Made by a program: the position numbers and the translations under genes. This document shows, piece after piece, positions 1 through 7,990 of a stretch of DNA of 39,595 nt. Positions within the stretch are counted from its first letter, which is position 1; the number at the start of each line of letters is the position of its first letter. Source of the stretch: Lysobacterales bacterium (GTDB taxonomy: Bacteria > Pseudomonadota > Gammaproteobacteria > Xanthomonadales > Marinicellaceae); NCBI GenBank assembly GCA_026988115.1, contig JALSLV010000099.1, positions 1 through 39,595 on the forward strand. The letters run 5' to 3'. The notes beneath the pieces were generated by a model that searched no databases, had not been told where the DNA came from, and saw only the letters and a program-made list of their open reading frames with translations.

Positions 1-70
1 AAAAACACATGACGGATATACAAAATCAACCGCAAAGAGTGATATCTTATTTTAAGCATCCTAAAATTTC

Positions 71-1300
71 TTATGCTGCATAAATTGAGCGGTAATATCT
101 AGCAGGGTTAATACCTCGGAAAAGATTGCATCTTTGAGTATCCCAACATTCATTATTATAAATGTTAAATGTAAATGGGAACGACCGTAATTGTGCTCCG
201 AGACTGGCAATACCTCCGCCAGCTCCATTAATACTTACATTGTTCTCTATTAAACCTGCAAAAATAATAAGAGAGTGATTGGTGAAAATTCCACCTCCAC
301 TGCCAATTCCAGTAATAAATCCAGCCGTGTTATTTGAAATATTGGCTGGATTTGTATTGTCACCTATACAGGTGTCTTCATTACAACTCATGTTTCCATG
401 GATAATTACATAACCATCGTCCGAATAAATACCACCACCATTACCCGATGCAAAATTTGATGAAATGCCTGCCAATCCGCCATCGGCTGAACCAGAATAC
501 ATTGAAAATTGGCAATCTTTCAAATGCACGCCACCACCATTACCAAAACCTCCTGACACACCAATGCCATTGGCTCTATTGGCACTTATTCCACTCTCGT
601 CAAGCAGTAGAACTGAAGAATTATTACCACTACAATAGAGTCCGCCTCCATATCGAGCTACATTATTAAACACCCTTGAGTTTTCTAAAACCATATCGGT
701 ATCTCCCGCTATAATGGCAATACCTGCGCCATAATGGGCATTATTATTAAGAATATCTAGATTAACCAAAGAAAGCATAGAGTCTACTACCATTACTAGT
801 AAGCCACCACCTGGTCCAATACTGTTACCATCAATAAGGCGTAAGTTCTTTAAAGAGATTGTTCGTCTTTGAGTGGTATTTTGTATTTTGACAACAGAAT
901 CGTTGTCACCACCATTAATAATTGATTGGTGGTTGCCAGGACCGCCAATAGCATTGGGTAAACCCATGTTAAAACAATCTAGATAGCCACCAATAATAGA
1001 AACGTCCATATCATCTATAATTAAGTTTTCATTGTAGGATTTATTGCGGGCTATTCTTATTTCATAAACACCCGTTAGGGCAAGAGCATTTAGCGCAGAT
1101 TGTATGGTACTATATGCGCACTGGTTATCTGCCCCCACTGATAAATATCCTCCTGTACCTTTAGATTGGGAAAGTTGCTTTATCGAATGAGCCAAAGCAA
1201 TATCTGCATTGATCATTTGCTGTATTTCAGGCTTAATCAGTTTTTCGGCCTGAGAAAAACCCGTTATTGTCACAAGTATTAAAAGTATGTATGTTTTCAT
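71..1300 (-). CDS. secreted right-handed beta-helix protein, C-terminally truncated
   Basis: A 409-residue exported protein. Residues 1-18 form a signal peptide (MKTYILLILV..., cleavage likely after FSQA). The body is Gly/Asn-rich with short 'NNxAxxGGGxY' coils typical of pectate-lyase-like parallel beta-helices. It is a paralogue of the proteins encoded at 11095, 14921 and 27019, sharing the N-terminal 'C-(A/D)-(F/Y)-S-T-I-Q-xA-hN' strand and the late 'CWDxxxCNxF' motif. The paralogues continue about 200 residues past that motif to an NGFE tail. This one stops 14 residues after it, at TAA, just after 'SIYAA', which still aligns with 'GAIYSS' of the paralogue. The C-terminal half is therefore missing, through a nonsense mutation or deletion; only 70 bp lie beyond it in the window. 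The ribosome site is AAAGGA upstream of ATG 1300. Function unknown, probably cell surface. Confidence 0.75.
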   Translation of the reverse strand: MKTYILLILVTITGFSQAEKLIKPEIQQMINADIALAHSIKQLSQSKGTGGYLSVGADNQCAYSTIQSALNALALTGVYEIRIARNKSYNENLIIDDMDVSIIGGYLDCFNMGLPNAIGGPGNHQSIINGGDNDSVVKIQNTTQRRTISLKNLRLIDGNSIGPGGGLLVMVVDSMLSLVNLDILNNNAHYGAGIAIIAGDTDMVLENSRVFNNVARYGGGLYCSGNNSSVLLLDESGISANRANGIGVSGGFGNGGGVHLKDCQFSMYSGSADGGLAGISSNFASGNGGGIYSDDGYVIIHGNMSCNEDTCIGDNTNPANISNNTAGFITGIGSGGGIFTNHSLIIFAGLIENNVSINGAGGGIASLGAQLRSFPFTFNIYNNECWDTQRCNLFRGINPARYYRSIYAA

Positions 1301-1385
1301 GATTGAGTTCCTTTGTTATATTTTTGCTAAAATCAGCCATTGTTTTATTTTGGATTAAAGGCAGGTACTGGAATTCTGATGTGAT

Positions 1386-3713
1386 TCAATTTTCAAAACC
1401 ATTTTCAAAAATCAAATCATTGATGTCTGTGAATATATAGGCAGAGCCAGAATTAAGTCCACGGTCGTTTATTCCTTGAGCACCGATTAAGATGCGATCG
1501 TCAAAAATACTAACAGAGTTGCCAAAATAAGCTTCAAATTGAGGGTCAGGCGAGCGAATAATTTCAGTCCCAAAGTGAACACTAGACCAATTTTCACCAT
1601 TATAATGATACAAATAAGCTGAACCAGTACCAAAATTTTTATTTTTGACACCAACTAAAGCTCGATTACCAGATAAGCTCACGGACCCACCAAAAAAATT
1701 GCCTGTTTGAGCAGTATCAGAAGCTGTTAATTTTTTAGATTCTGACCAAAAACTACCATTAAAATCAAATATATAGGCAACTCCAGACATAATATGAAAG
1801 GCATCTTTATATGGAGCTCCAATTAATATTCTATTACCGGATAAGCTTACAGAATTTCCAAAATGATCACCAGACTCACCATCATCTGCGCTTAGTTTTG
1901 TGGTTTGACTCCAGCTATTCCCATCAAAATCATAGACATAAGCAGCACCATAATCACTGCCATTTTCATCATAATATGCCCCAATCAAAGCCCTGTTGTC
2001 CGATAAACTTACCGAATTTCCAAATAGATCGATAGCCTCGCCATCATCTGCGGTTAGTTTTGTGATTTGATTCCAACTATTCCCATCAAAATCAAAGACA
2101 TAAGCAGCACCAGAACTAACGCCATTGTCATCGTCTCCAAGTGCCCCAATCAAAGCCCGATTGCCGGATAAACTTACCGAAGCTCCAAAGAGATCGTCAG
2201 CCTCACCATCATTTGCGCTTAGTTTTGTGGTTAGATTCCAGCTAGTCCCATCAAAATCAAAGACATAAGCAGTACCAGATTGAGAACCGTTGCTATTGTC
2301 ACTAGGTGTCCCAATCAAAGCCCGATCATTAGATAAGCTGACTGATAAACCAAATCGTTGCCTCGTTGAGAAAGTGCCAGATTCCGCAATTAGTTTTTGT
2401 TTTTGACTCCAGCTACTCCCATTTTTATCAAACACATAAACCGATCCGGAGGCATCTCCATTGGAGTCATCAAAGTGAGCACCAATTACTAACCTGTCAT
2501 TAGTTAAACCAGCTGCAAAACCAAATTGATCTTGTAGGCTAGCATCACTTGCAGTGAGTTTTTGACTTTGACTCCATATGTTACCATTGAAATTGAAGAC
2601 ATAGGCTGCACCTTTATTTGTATCAGTAACTGCTGTGATTAATGCGCGGTTACCCATTAAACTCACGGAGTTGCCAAACTTAGCATTGGCTTGACCATCT
2701 GTTGCTAGGATTTTCTGTGATTGTGTCCAAGTGTTATTGTTAAGGTTAAAGACATACGCAGCACCCGAATTACCTCCGTTAGTATTTTCACCTGTTGCCC
2801 CTATGAGAGCAGTATTGCTAGATAAGCTTACAGAGCTTCCAAATTGATGGTTAGAACCAGCATTAGTAGCTGTCAATTTTTGACTTTCCAACCAATCAGT
2901 TCCATCAAAATCAAAAATGTAGGCAGAACCAGATCCATTGGCATTATCGTCATTATTACTGTTGCCAATCAAAGCACGATTTCCAAATAAACTAACCGAT
3001 ACGCCAAAATTATCCGCATCAACACCATCCGATGCTAGCAATCTATCCGTTTGTGTCCAAGAATTATTGTTAAACTCAAAGATATAAGCAGCACCTGTTG
3101 TTGCACTAATGCTTTCGCCTGCTTTATCAGAGCCAATCAAGGCTCGATTTCCTGATAGACTTAATGATCCTCCAAATTTATAACCAGGCTGAGCATCATC
3201 AGCAATTAGTTTTTGGGTGAACTGCCAACTCACCCCATCAAAGTTATAGACAAATACCACCCCAGCATCATTATCGGCATCATCATCTTTATTTGCCCCA
3301 ATTAACAATTGCGTCCCAGATAAGCTAACAGAAATTCCGAATTGGTCATCGTTGTTGCCATCAAAAGGAGTTAGTATTTGCGATTCAGTCCAAGTCGTTC
3401 CATCAAAATCAAAAACATAAACAGCACCATGAACTATAGTATTAAGACTATAATTTGGTGCGCCAACAACCATGCGATTGCCATCAACCGACACACTGTT
3501 CCCAAAATTGTGGTCTTCTCCGCCACCTGCTGAGGGCAATAACTTAACTTCTTGCACAGCAGTTTTTAAACTGGACCATTGTTTGTTATTCATATCAACG
3601 GGCTTATGCTGGTCAATATTATTTTGTACAGTATTGGCTCTGACAATGCTTGAAAGTGGCAATAATACCAATGTTAATACCAATGCTAATCCCCGTGTAA
3701 TAAGTTTGTTCAT
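1386..3713 (-). CDS. secreted FG-GAP repeat (beta-propeller) protein
   Basis: A 775-residue exported protein. It has an N-terminal signal peptide (about residues 1-26, ending SIVRA) followed by thirteen repeats of about 53-56 residues, each reading roughly 'FGxSVSLSGNRALIGA...GAAYVFDFDGxxWxxxxKLxA'. These are FG-GAP/integrin-alpha-like blades; Asp/Asn-rich loops (DDDNG, DDDADND) could bind calcium. The chain ends in 'DLIFENGFEN', the C-terminal tail shared with beta-helix proteins in this window. Start ATG 3713 has a strong AGGAG site 8 bases upstream. A triple 11-bp operator with a TAATAT -10 lies upstream (3738-3797). Thirteen blades could make two propellers, or one with extra blades; this is not decidable by eye. 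Likely an adhesin or surface-exposed protein; substrate unknown. Confidence 0.85.
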   Translation of the reverse strand: MNKLITRGLALVLTLVLLPLSSIVRANTVQNNIDQHKPVDMNNKQWSSLKTAVQEVKLLPSAGGGEDHNFGNSVSVDGNRMVVGAPNYSLNTIVHGAVYVFDFDGTTWTESQILTPFDGNNDDQFGISVSLSGTQLLIGANKDDDADNDAGVVFVYNFDGVSWQFTQKLIADDAQPGYKFGGSLSLSGNRALIGSDKAGESISATTGAAYIFEFNNNSWTQTDRLLASDGVDADNFGVSVSLFGNRALIGNSNNDDNANGSGSAYIFDFDGTDWLESQKLTATNAGSNHQFGSSVSLSSNTALIGATGENTNGGNSGAAYVFNLNNNTWTQSQKILATDGQANAKFGNSVSLMGNRALITAVTDTNKGAAYVFNFNGNIWSQSQKLTASDASLQDQFGFAAGLTNDRLVIGAHFDDSNGDASGSVYVFDKNGSSWSQKQKLIAESGTFSTRQRFGLSVSLSNDRALIGTPSDNSNGSQSGTAYVFDFDGTSWNLTTKLSANDGEADDLFGASVSLSGNRALIGALGDDDNGVSSGAAYVFDFDGNSWNQITKLTADDGEAIDLFGNSVSLSDNRALIGAYYDENGSDYGAAYVYDFDGNSWSQTTKLSADDGESGDHFGNSVSLSGNRILIGAPYKDAFHIMSGVAYIFDFNGSFWSESKKLTASDTAQTGNFFGGSVSLSGNRALVGVKNKNFGTGSAYLYHYNGENWSSVHFGTEIIRSPDPQFEAYFGNSVSIFDDRILIGAQGINDRGLNSGSAYIFTDINDLIFENGFEN
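1840..2345 (-). repeat. near-identical tandem repeats inside the FG-GAP gene (period about 162-165 bp)
   Basis: Successive copies around 1882, 2044 and 2209 share long stretches of DNA, including the segments encoding the 'YVFDFDGxSW' and 'FGxSVSLSxNRALIGA' strands. They differ at few bases, while the outer blades are much more diverged. The pattern indicates recent unequal-recombination expansion of the blades. Confidence 0.75.
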
Positions 3714-3737
3714 ATTTATTCTCCTGAATTTTCATCC

Positions 3738-3797
3738 ATATTATTATTCATCACCTTTGTAAACATGAAGATTGTGTATTGATAGTGTGAAGATTGA
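3738..3797 (-). promoter_or_regulatory. operator D: three 11-bp direct repeats plus -10, FG-GAP gene promoter
   Basis: Reading the minus strand from 3797 to 3765: TCAATCTTCAC / ACTATCAATAC / ACAATCTTCAT. After 21 bases comes TAATAT (3743-3738), a near-perfect -10. Three consecutive repeats at one-helical-turn spacing over the -35 position suit an OmpR/PhoB-type activator. The same array occurs at four other promoters in the window. The FG-GAP start codon lies 24 bases past the -10. Confidence 0.65.
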
Positions 3798-3802
3798 TTT
3801 TT

Positions 3803-4552
3803 TTATGGCTTTTTATAAACATCTTTAAACAGCAAGATATCCACAACTCTTGATGAGGCGCCGTTATAAAACCCTGTTTCTTTAACAAAGTCCTTGGGAT
3901 TATTAAATGTCCCAAAGATGATATCAAATAACGGTAAGTCCGAATAATTGTATGCATGCACACCTTTTTGGTGATGGATGCTGTGGCTTTCGGGTCTTTG
4001 AATGAAATATCCAAGCCATTGTGGTGTTTTAACATTGGTGTGTTGAAAAATAGCTAAGAAGGTGGTGATATACAATACATTGGTGGTTGATTGTGGTGAT
4101 AGGCCAAGAAACAAAACCAAGCTTAAGCTGCCAATCATGGTAAAGCCAATCATGTCTAATGGGCTAAAATAATAAGCACCATAAGCATCAATTCTTTCAG
4201 CACTGTGGTGCATTTGGTGAAAGCCTAACCATAACCATTTGCTGTTGTGCATGGTGCGGTGCCAGATATAAATCAACAATTCAAAAACAAATATACCAAC
4301 AACACTGCCCATTATTTTCATGCTACTGATATTTATCAATTGAAATTGAATCAAGTATTTATCCCACAGTAGTGGTAAATAATTGGCCAAATAAAAATAC
4401 AGGCCAAAACTTATGAATGTTCTAAATTTCCAGCCTTTGACAGGAGGTAATTTTCTACCAGGAATTGCTGTCTCAATAAGTATCAAAGCTAAATAAATAG
4501 CAATAATAATTAATGAAACAGGGTCGATAAGTAATTCAATAGGGGTTGGCAT
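3803..4552 (-). CDS. sterol desaturase / fatty acid hydroxylase family membrane protein
   Basis: A 249-residue integral membrane protein of the fatty acid hydroxylase superfamily, which uses a di-iron centre held by histidine clusters to hydroxylate or desaturate lipids. The expected clusters are visible: HRTMH (H98, H102), HQMHH (H112, H115, H116), an extra H171, and HSIHH (H190, H193, H194) followed by HAYNYSDLPLFD, the usual end of the motif. Hydrophobic segments lie at about 10-30, 45-65, 80-97 and 133-165. Length is normal for short bacterial members. The start at 4552 has AAGAGA upstream. It follows the AOC-like gene on the same strand after 86 bp containing a hairpin, so the two may be co-transcribed. 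Substrate is unknown. Confidence 0.85.
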   Translation of the reverse strand: MPTPIELLIDPVSLIIIAIYLALILIETAIPGRKLPPVKGWKFRTFISFGLYFYLANYLPLLWDKYLIQFQLINISSMKIMGSVVGIFVFELLIYIWHRTMHNSKWLWLGFHQMHHSAERIDAYGAYYFSPLDMIGFTMIGSLSLVLFLGLSPQSTTNVLYITTFLAIFQHTNVKTPQWLGYFIQRPESHSIHHQKGVHAYNYSDLPLFDIIFGTFNNPKDFVKETGFYNGASSRVVDILLFKDVYKKP

Positions 4553-4586
4553 GTTGTTTCTCTTGGTGTTTTGTTTGTTGGGTAAT

Positions 4587-4621
4587 GTGCCTTAACAAAG
4601 AAACTTCTCCTTGTAAGGCAC
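4587..4621 (-). terminator. hairpin between AOC-like gene and desaturase gene
   Basis: GTGCCTTA pairs perfectly with TAAGGCAC, with an extra CAA/TTG pairing inside. It lies 18 bases after the AOC-like stop codon and 35 bases before the desaturase start. There is no T-run, so it may attenuate, process or stabilise RNA rather than fully terminate transcription. Confidence 0.4.
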
Positions 4622-4638
4622 AATTTAGTTATGCTTAT

Positions 4639-5280
4639 TTAACGTCTAAGACGAAGGACAACTCTTACATTTACACCAAATGATGAATTAAAACCCAGTA
4701 GTTTTTGAGTAGAAGTTCCTTTTGCACGACCAAACTTACCAGTCCCACCAGTGATAGCACGATCTATGCCAACATTAATATCTGCTAGCTCATAGCCTTC
4801 GGTGATTATTGTCTGTCTTCCATGTTTTTCTTTTAAGTCGAATATTTGCGTCGTAACAACCCAAGGGCCAGTAACAGTACTTGCACCTTCGCCGATATGC
4901 CATCCTCGACAAACCCACCTGCCTAATACCTTTTCAGGATAAGCAGGGCTTCCATCTTCGTTTACACCATTATGTGTTTCTAGAAAATTATAAGGATAAA
5001 GATAGCCCTGTGTAATAAACTCTCCACCATACGCAGGTAGACCATTCTCATCTACAGGTTCAGCATCAAAAGAAAAGCGTGAACCATTTTCTGCAATATC
5101 AAAGCGTTTAATTTTATTAAAATGAAATTCATTAATTGGTTTATCGCTTAATTGGTTTAATTCAGAATTAGTTAAACCTTCTTTTGCATGAACCTGACCT
5201 ATAATTATTGATGAAATGACAAACAATATAATTATTGCTACTTTACTTGCCTTTATTTTGTTTTTGTTGATATTTAACAT
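4639..5280 (-). CDS. exported protein resembling AOC/dirigent barrel family
   Basis: A 213-residue protein with a hydrophobic N-terminal signal (about residues 14-32, ending GQVHA). The C-terminal half contains 'ITGGTGKFGRAKG', which closely matches the GGTGxFxxARG signature of allene oxide cyclase-like/dirigent beta-barrels. It is followed by a final strand rich in beta-formers, as in that fold. The segment 'GWHIGEGASTVTGPWVVTTQIFDL' also fits an 'F/W-G-GxLxVxxxIxL' barrel strand. Bacterial AOC-like barrels are mostly uncharacterised, so no reaction is assigned. Start ATG 5280 is preceded by AAAGGAAA. Its promoter carries a weaker copy of the shared triple operator (5310-5369), placing it with the secreted-protein regulon. 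An unrelated exported lipocalin-like barrel cannot be excluded. Confidence 0.6.
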   Translation of the reverse strand: MLNINKNKIKASKVAIIILFVISSIIIGQVHAKEGLTNSELNQLSDKPINEFHFNKIKRFDIAENGSRFSFDAEPVDENGLPAYGGEFITQGYLYPYNFLETHNGVNEDGSPAYPEKVLGRWVCRGWHIGEGASTVTGPWVVTTQIFDLKEKHGRQTIITEGYELADINVGIDRAITGGTGKFGRAKGTSTQKLLGFNSSFGVNVRVVLRLRR

Positions 5281-5309
5281 TGTATTTCCTTTCGTTTAAA
5301 TGAGCTTCC

Positions 5310-5369
5310 ATGATAGATGTAGAGTTAAATTCATAAATGAAGATAAGGTATTTATTCCATGATAATTAT
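5310..5369 (-). promoter_or_regulatory. operator E: three degenerate 11-bp repeats plus -10, AOC-like gene promoter
   Basis: Minus strand 5369 to 5337: ATAATTATCAT / GGAATAAATAC / CTTATCTTCAT. After 21 bases comes TATCAT (5315-5310) as the -10. Repeats match the consensus at about 8-9 of 11 positions each. Individually they are weak; the three-fold phase and the exact 21-base spacing support the call. Confidence 0.45.
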
Positions 5370-5623
5370 GTACTTTTTCGATGAAGAACAATAGTTGCCG
5401 AAATCTGAAAGATTATCCTGACACATAGATAAAGAGCGATAATATCTATTAAAATTAGTGAATTTAATCACCTCATATAAGCATAGCTGGCTTCTCGGGA
5501 ATCAATTTTTAAAAAAAAACAGGTCTGAAATCACACTTTTAACCTGAAAATTAAGTAAACTGTTGGTGGCAGTCTGTTTTCACTGGCTTATAAATGATAC
5601 AAATTAGGGGATTTGTTCTAGAC
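5370..5623. other. intergenic region between divergent genes, upstream of the regulator pair
   Basis: The gene-free stretch runs from 5281 to 5623; beyond operator E I see no gene. It is AT-rich, with an A-run at 5512-5520. I find no convincing copy of the 11-bp operator directed at the regulators, although GGAATCAATTT near 5498 resembles a single half-site. The promoter of the regulator genes is not identifiable with confidence. Confidence 0.4.
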
Positions 5624-7990
5624 ATGCGTTATAAATTTAACACTATTGAAGTTGACACAGAAAAATTCAGCCTGTTGACAAATGGCAAAGAAACAGCTGT
5701 GGAACCTCAGGTGTTTAATTTAATCGTCTTTCTAATTCACAATAAAGACAGAATTATATCCCGTGATGAAATACTAGACAATATTTGGAAAGGCCGTGTT
5801 GTTTCAGACACCTCCATCAATAACCACATTAAATCGGCCCGCAAAGCCTTGGGTGATGATGGTCACAAACAACAGGTGATAAAAACCACTCATTCTCGTG
5901 GTTATCAGTTTATTGCTGAACTTGAAGGTGATTCGAATAGTACCGAAACCAAAACAAGCACTTTTCAGCCCAAGAAATTCCGTTCAAATATTCTTGTATT
6001 ATCGGCTTTTATAGTATTGACTTTATTTGCTATATATTATTATCAGAAAACACAACTTCGTCAATCTGTTCAAAAAATTGCTAACTATCAGGACATGGCT
6101 TATGCGACCTTTGTTGCTCAAGCTAAAAGAAGGAATGAACTGGTAGACATGATTGAGAAGCGAATTGGTGAAAAGCGTGAGATGCAATTTGAAAAATATT
6201 TTTCTTATTATTTCAAAAAATTAAACAGCCAAGAAAAATTTGTGTTTTATCAAATTAGGGCGATGACAGAGAACGGCTTGTACCAAAACAACCTAAGAAT
6301 TCTTGATGAACTAAATGGCCATCCGAAAATATATAAACTCATCAAAGGAAGCAAAGAATTACAACAGCATTTAACCTTCTGGATAAATAAATACCACAGT
6401 GTTTTTACCCAAAGAGAGGATATGTGTCTATTGTATGTCGGGGTTGAAGATGATGTGCCGTATCCAAGTGAAGTCAATAAAAATGTTAAAGATTGGTTGC
6501 TCAGTCATTCTGCAAATCCAACCCATGAAATTGATAACAACAGTCAAGCAACCACTCCTATTACGGAAATAAAAACAATAGATGATGATAAAAATATTTC
6601 AACTGGCACTCCGAAATCACTAGCAGTTTTGCCCTTAATTAATTTAAGCCCAGAAAAAGAAACTGATTTTTTAGGATTTGCCTTAACCGATCAAATTATT
6701 GGAAAATTAATTTATAATCGAAATATTCAAGCCAAACCCTCTGCACTTGTAAGGAAATACAATAAAGGTGTTATCGATACCGTGGCGATTGGAAAAGAAT
6801 TAAATGTCGAGTATATTTTAAGTGGCAATTATCTAAAACAAGATGACTTATTGAGACTGAACTTTGAATTGGTTGAAGTTAAAAGCAAAGAATTAATCTG
6901 GAGAGAATCTCAAGAATTACCCTATGAAAGCCTCTTTAAGTTACAAGACAGTATTGCCAATACATTGTCCCAAAAAATTGATATGGGGCTATCATTTGAA
7001 GAGTATGAAAACAACAAGAATCGCCAACCAATTGATGTCATTGCTTATGATTATTATCTACGAAGCATTGCTTCTCCCATTACCAAAGATGGCAATAAAC
7101 TGGCACTTGAATTATTAGGTAAAGCCATTATCATTGAGCCTAATTCGGCTCCAATACATACCCAGTTAGCCCTTAGACTACGCTATGGAACAGTAGATGA
7201 AGATGGATTAAATAAAGCCAGAGCGATACAACACTTGATTAAAGCACTAGAAATAAACTCCAGATATTTCGCAGCTCTGCGGCATTTATCAAGGATTTAC
7301 TATGACACAGGTGAATTCTTAAAGTCTTATAACTTGGTTAAGAAAATGCTGATTATAAACCCAAAATACAGTACTGCCTATTACACTCTGGGGAAAATTT
7401 ACCGTAAATCAGGCATGATTGAACAATCAATAACAATGTTTAAAAAAGCCTTGTCTTTAGAAGGAAACATCGACACTCGCAATCAAATTGGTGCCAGCCT
7501 TTTTAGCAATTCACAATACCAACAAGCCAGAAAGTACTTTGACCCAGAAACAAAAAATGCACCGTCATTAGCTTGGCAAGGAAGTATTGCTATTAGGCTT
7601 GGAGAAAACACAAAAGCCTATAAATTATATCAAAAAATTGCTGTCTTGTATCCTGAGAGTTATTGGGGAAAAGATGCTGAAATTTTTATGGCTATTATTA
7701 AGGGTGATAGCAAAAATGGTTTACAACAATTAGCAATACAGGAAAAACGTTATGTGGATGTCTCTGAACCCACTTACTTTATTGCCAGTCAATATGCAGC
7801 TTTTGGCGATAGAAACAATGCATTAAGGATGTATGAAAAAGCAGTCAAGGATGGGTACTACAATTTATCCATGATGCGTTCAGATTCTTTCTTTGATTTC
7901 CTACGTAAAGATGCCAAATACATTGAGATATTTAACTTGGCTAAACAAAAACATTTAGCTTTTAAACAAGCCATAGCCGATGATTTATAA
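5624..7990 (+). CDS. membrane-anchored winged-helix regulator with sensor insert and TPRs (CadC/ToxR-like)
   Basis: I place the start at ATG 5624, not the in-frame ATG 5594: TTAGGGG lies just upstream, and the product MRYKFNTIEVD then aligns with the start of its downstream paralogue. This gives 788 residues. Domains: an OmpR/PhoB-type winged helix at 1-100 (recognition region VVSDTSINNHIKSARKALG); a single transmembrane helix at about 121-140; an unfamiliar helical insert at about 145-300 absent from the paralogue; a 'SLAVLPLINLSPEKETDFLGFALTDQI' domain at about 331-450, typical of CadC-like/adenylate-cyclase-associated proteins; then TPR repeats to the end. Topology predicts a cytoplasmic DNA-binding head and a periplasmic sensor. 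It overlaps the next gene by 11 bases, so the two are probably translationally coupled. The proposed target is the triple 11-bp operator found at five nearby promoters. Confidence 0.85.
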   Translation: MRYKFNTIEVDTEKFSLLTNGKETAVEPQVFNLIVFLIHNKDRIISRDEILDNIWKGRVVSDTSINNHIKSARKALGDDGHKQQVIKTTHSRGYQFIAELEGDSNSTETKTSTFQPKKFRSNILVLSAFIVLTLFAIYYYQKTQLRQSVQKIANYQDMAYATFVAQAKRRNELVDMIEKRIGEKREMQFEKYFSYYFKKLNSQEKFVFYQIRAMTENGLYQNNLRILDELNGHPKIYKLIKGSKELQQHLTFWINKYHSVFTQREDMCLLYVGVEDDVPYPSEVNKNVKDWLLSHSANPTHEIDNNSQATTPITEIKTIDDDKNISTGTPKSLAVLPLINLSPEKETDFLGFALTDQIIGKLIYNRNIQAKPSALVRKYNKGVIDTVAIGKELNVEYILSGNYLKQDDLLRLNFELVEVKSKELIWRESQELPYESLFKLQDSIANTLSQKIDMGLSFEEYENNKNRQPIDVIAYDYYLRSIASPITKDGNKLALELLGKAIIIEPNSAPIHTQLALRLRYGTVDEDGLNKARAIQHLIKALEINSRYFAALRHLSRIYYDTGEFLKSYNLVKKMLIINPKYSTAYYTLGKIYRKSGMIEQSITMFKKALSLEGNIDTRNQIGASLFSNSQYQQARKYFDPETKNAPSLAWQGSIAIRLGENTKAYKLYQKIAVLYPESYWGKDAEIFMAIIKGDSKNGLQQLAIQEKRYVDVSEPTYFIASQYAAFGDRNNALRMYEKAVKDGYYNLSMMRSDSFFDFLRKDAKYIEIFNLAKQKHLAFKQAIADDL

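Noticed and set aside
1301-1385. Shared 11-bp operator upstream of the truncated beta-helix gene
   Set aside because: No triplet with the 21-bp spacing to a -10 could be found; TATAAC is present but the expected repeat position does not match.
1386-3713. CRISPR-like periodic repeats
   Set aside because: The period of about 165 bp is the coding repeat of FG-GAP blades in an open frame; no short repeat/spacer structure occurs anywhere in the window.
3472-4035. Small reading frames of 94-96 codons overlapping the FG-GAP and desaturase genes
   Set aside because: They lie in other frames or on the opposite strand of well-supported genes and show no recognisable motifs.
5594-5623. Upstream ATG 5594 as start of the first regulator
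   Set aside because: It has no ribosome site and adds 10 residues not found in the paralogue; ATG 5624 has TTAGGGG upstream and aligns with the paralogue.
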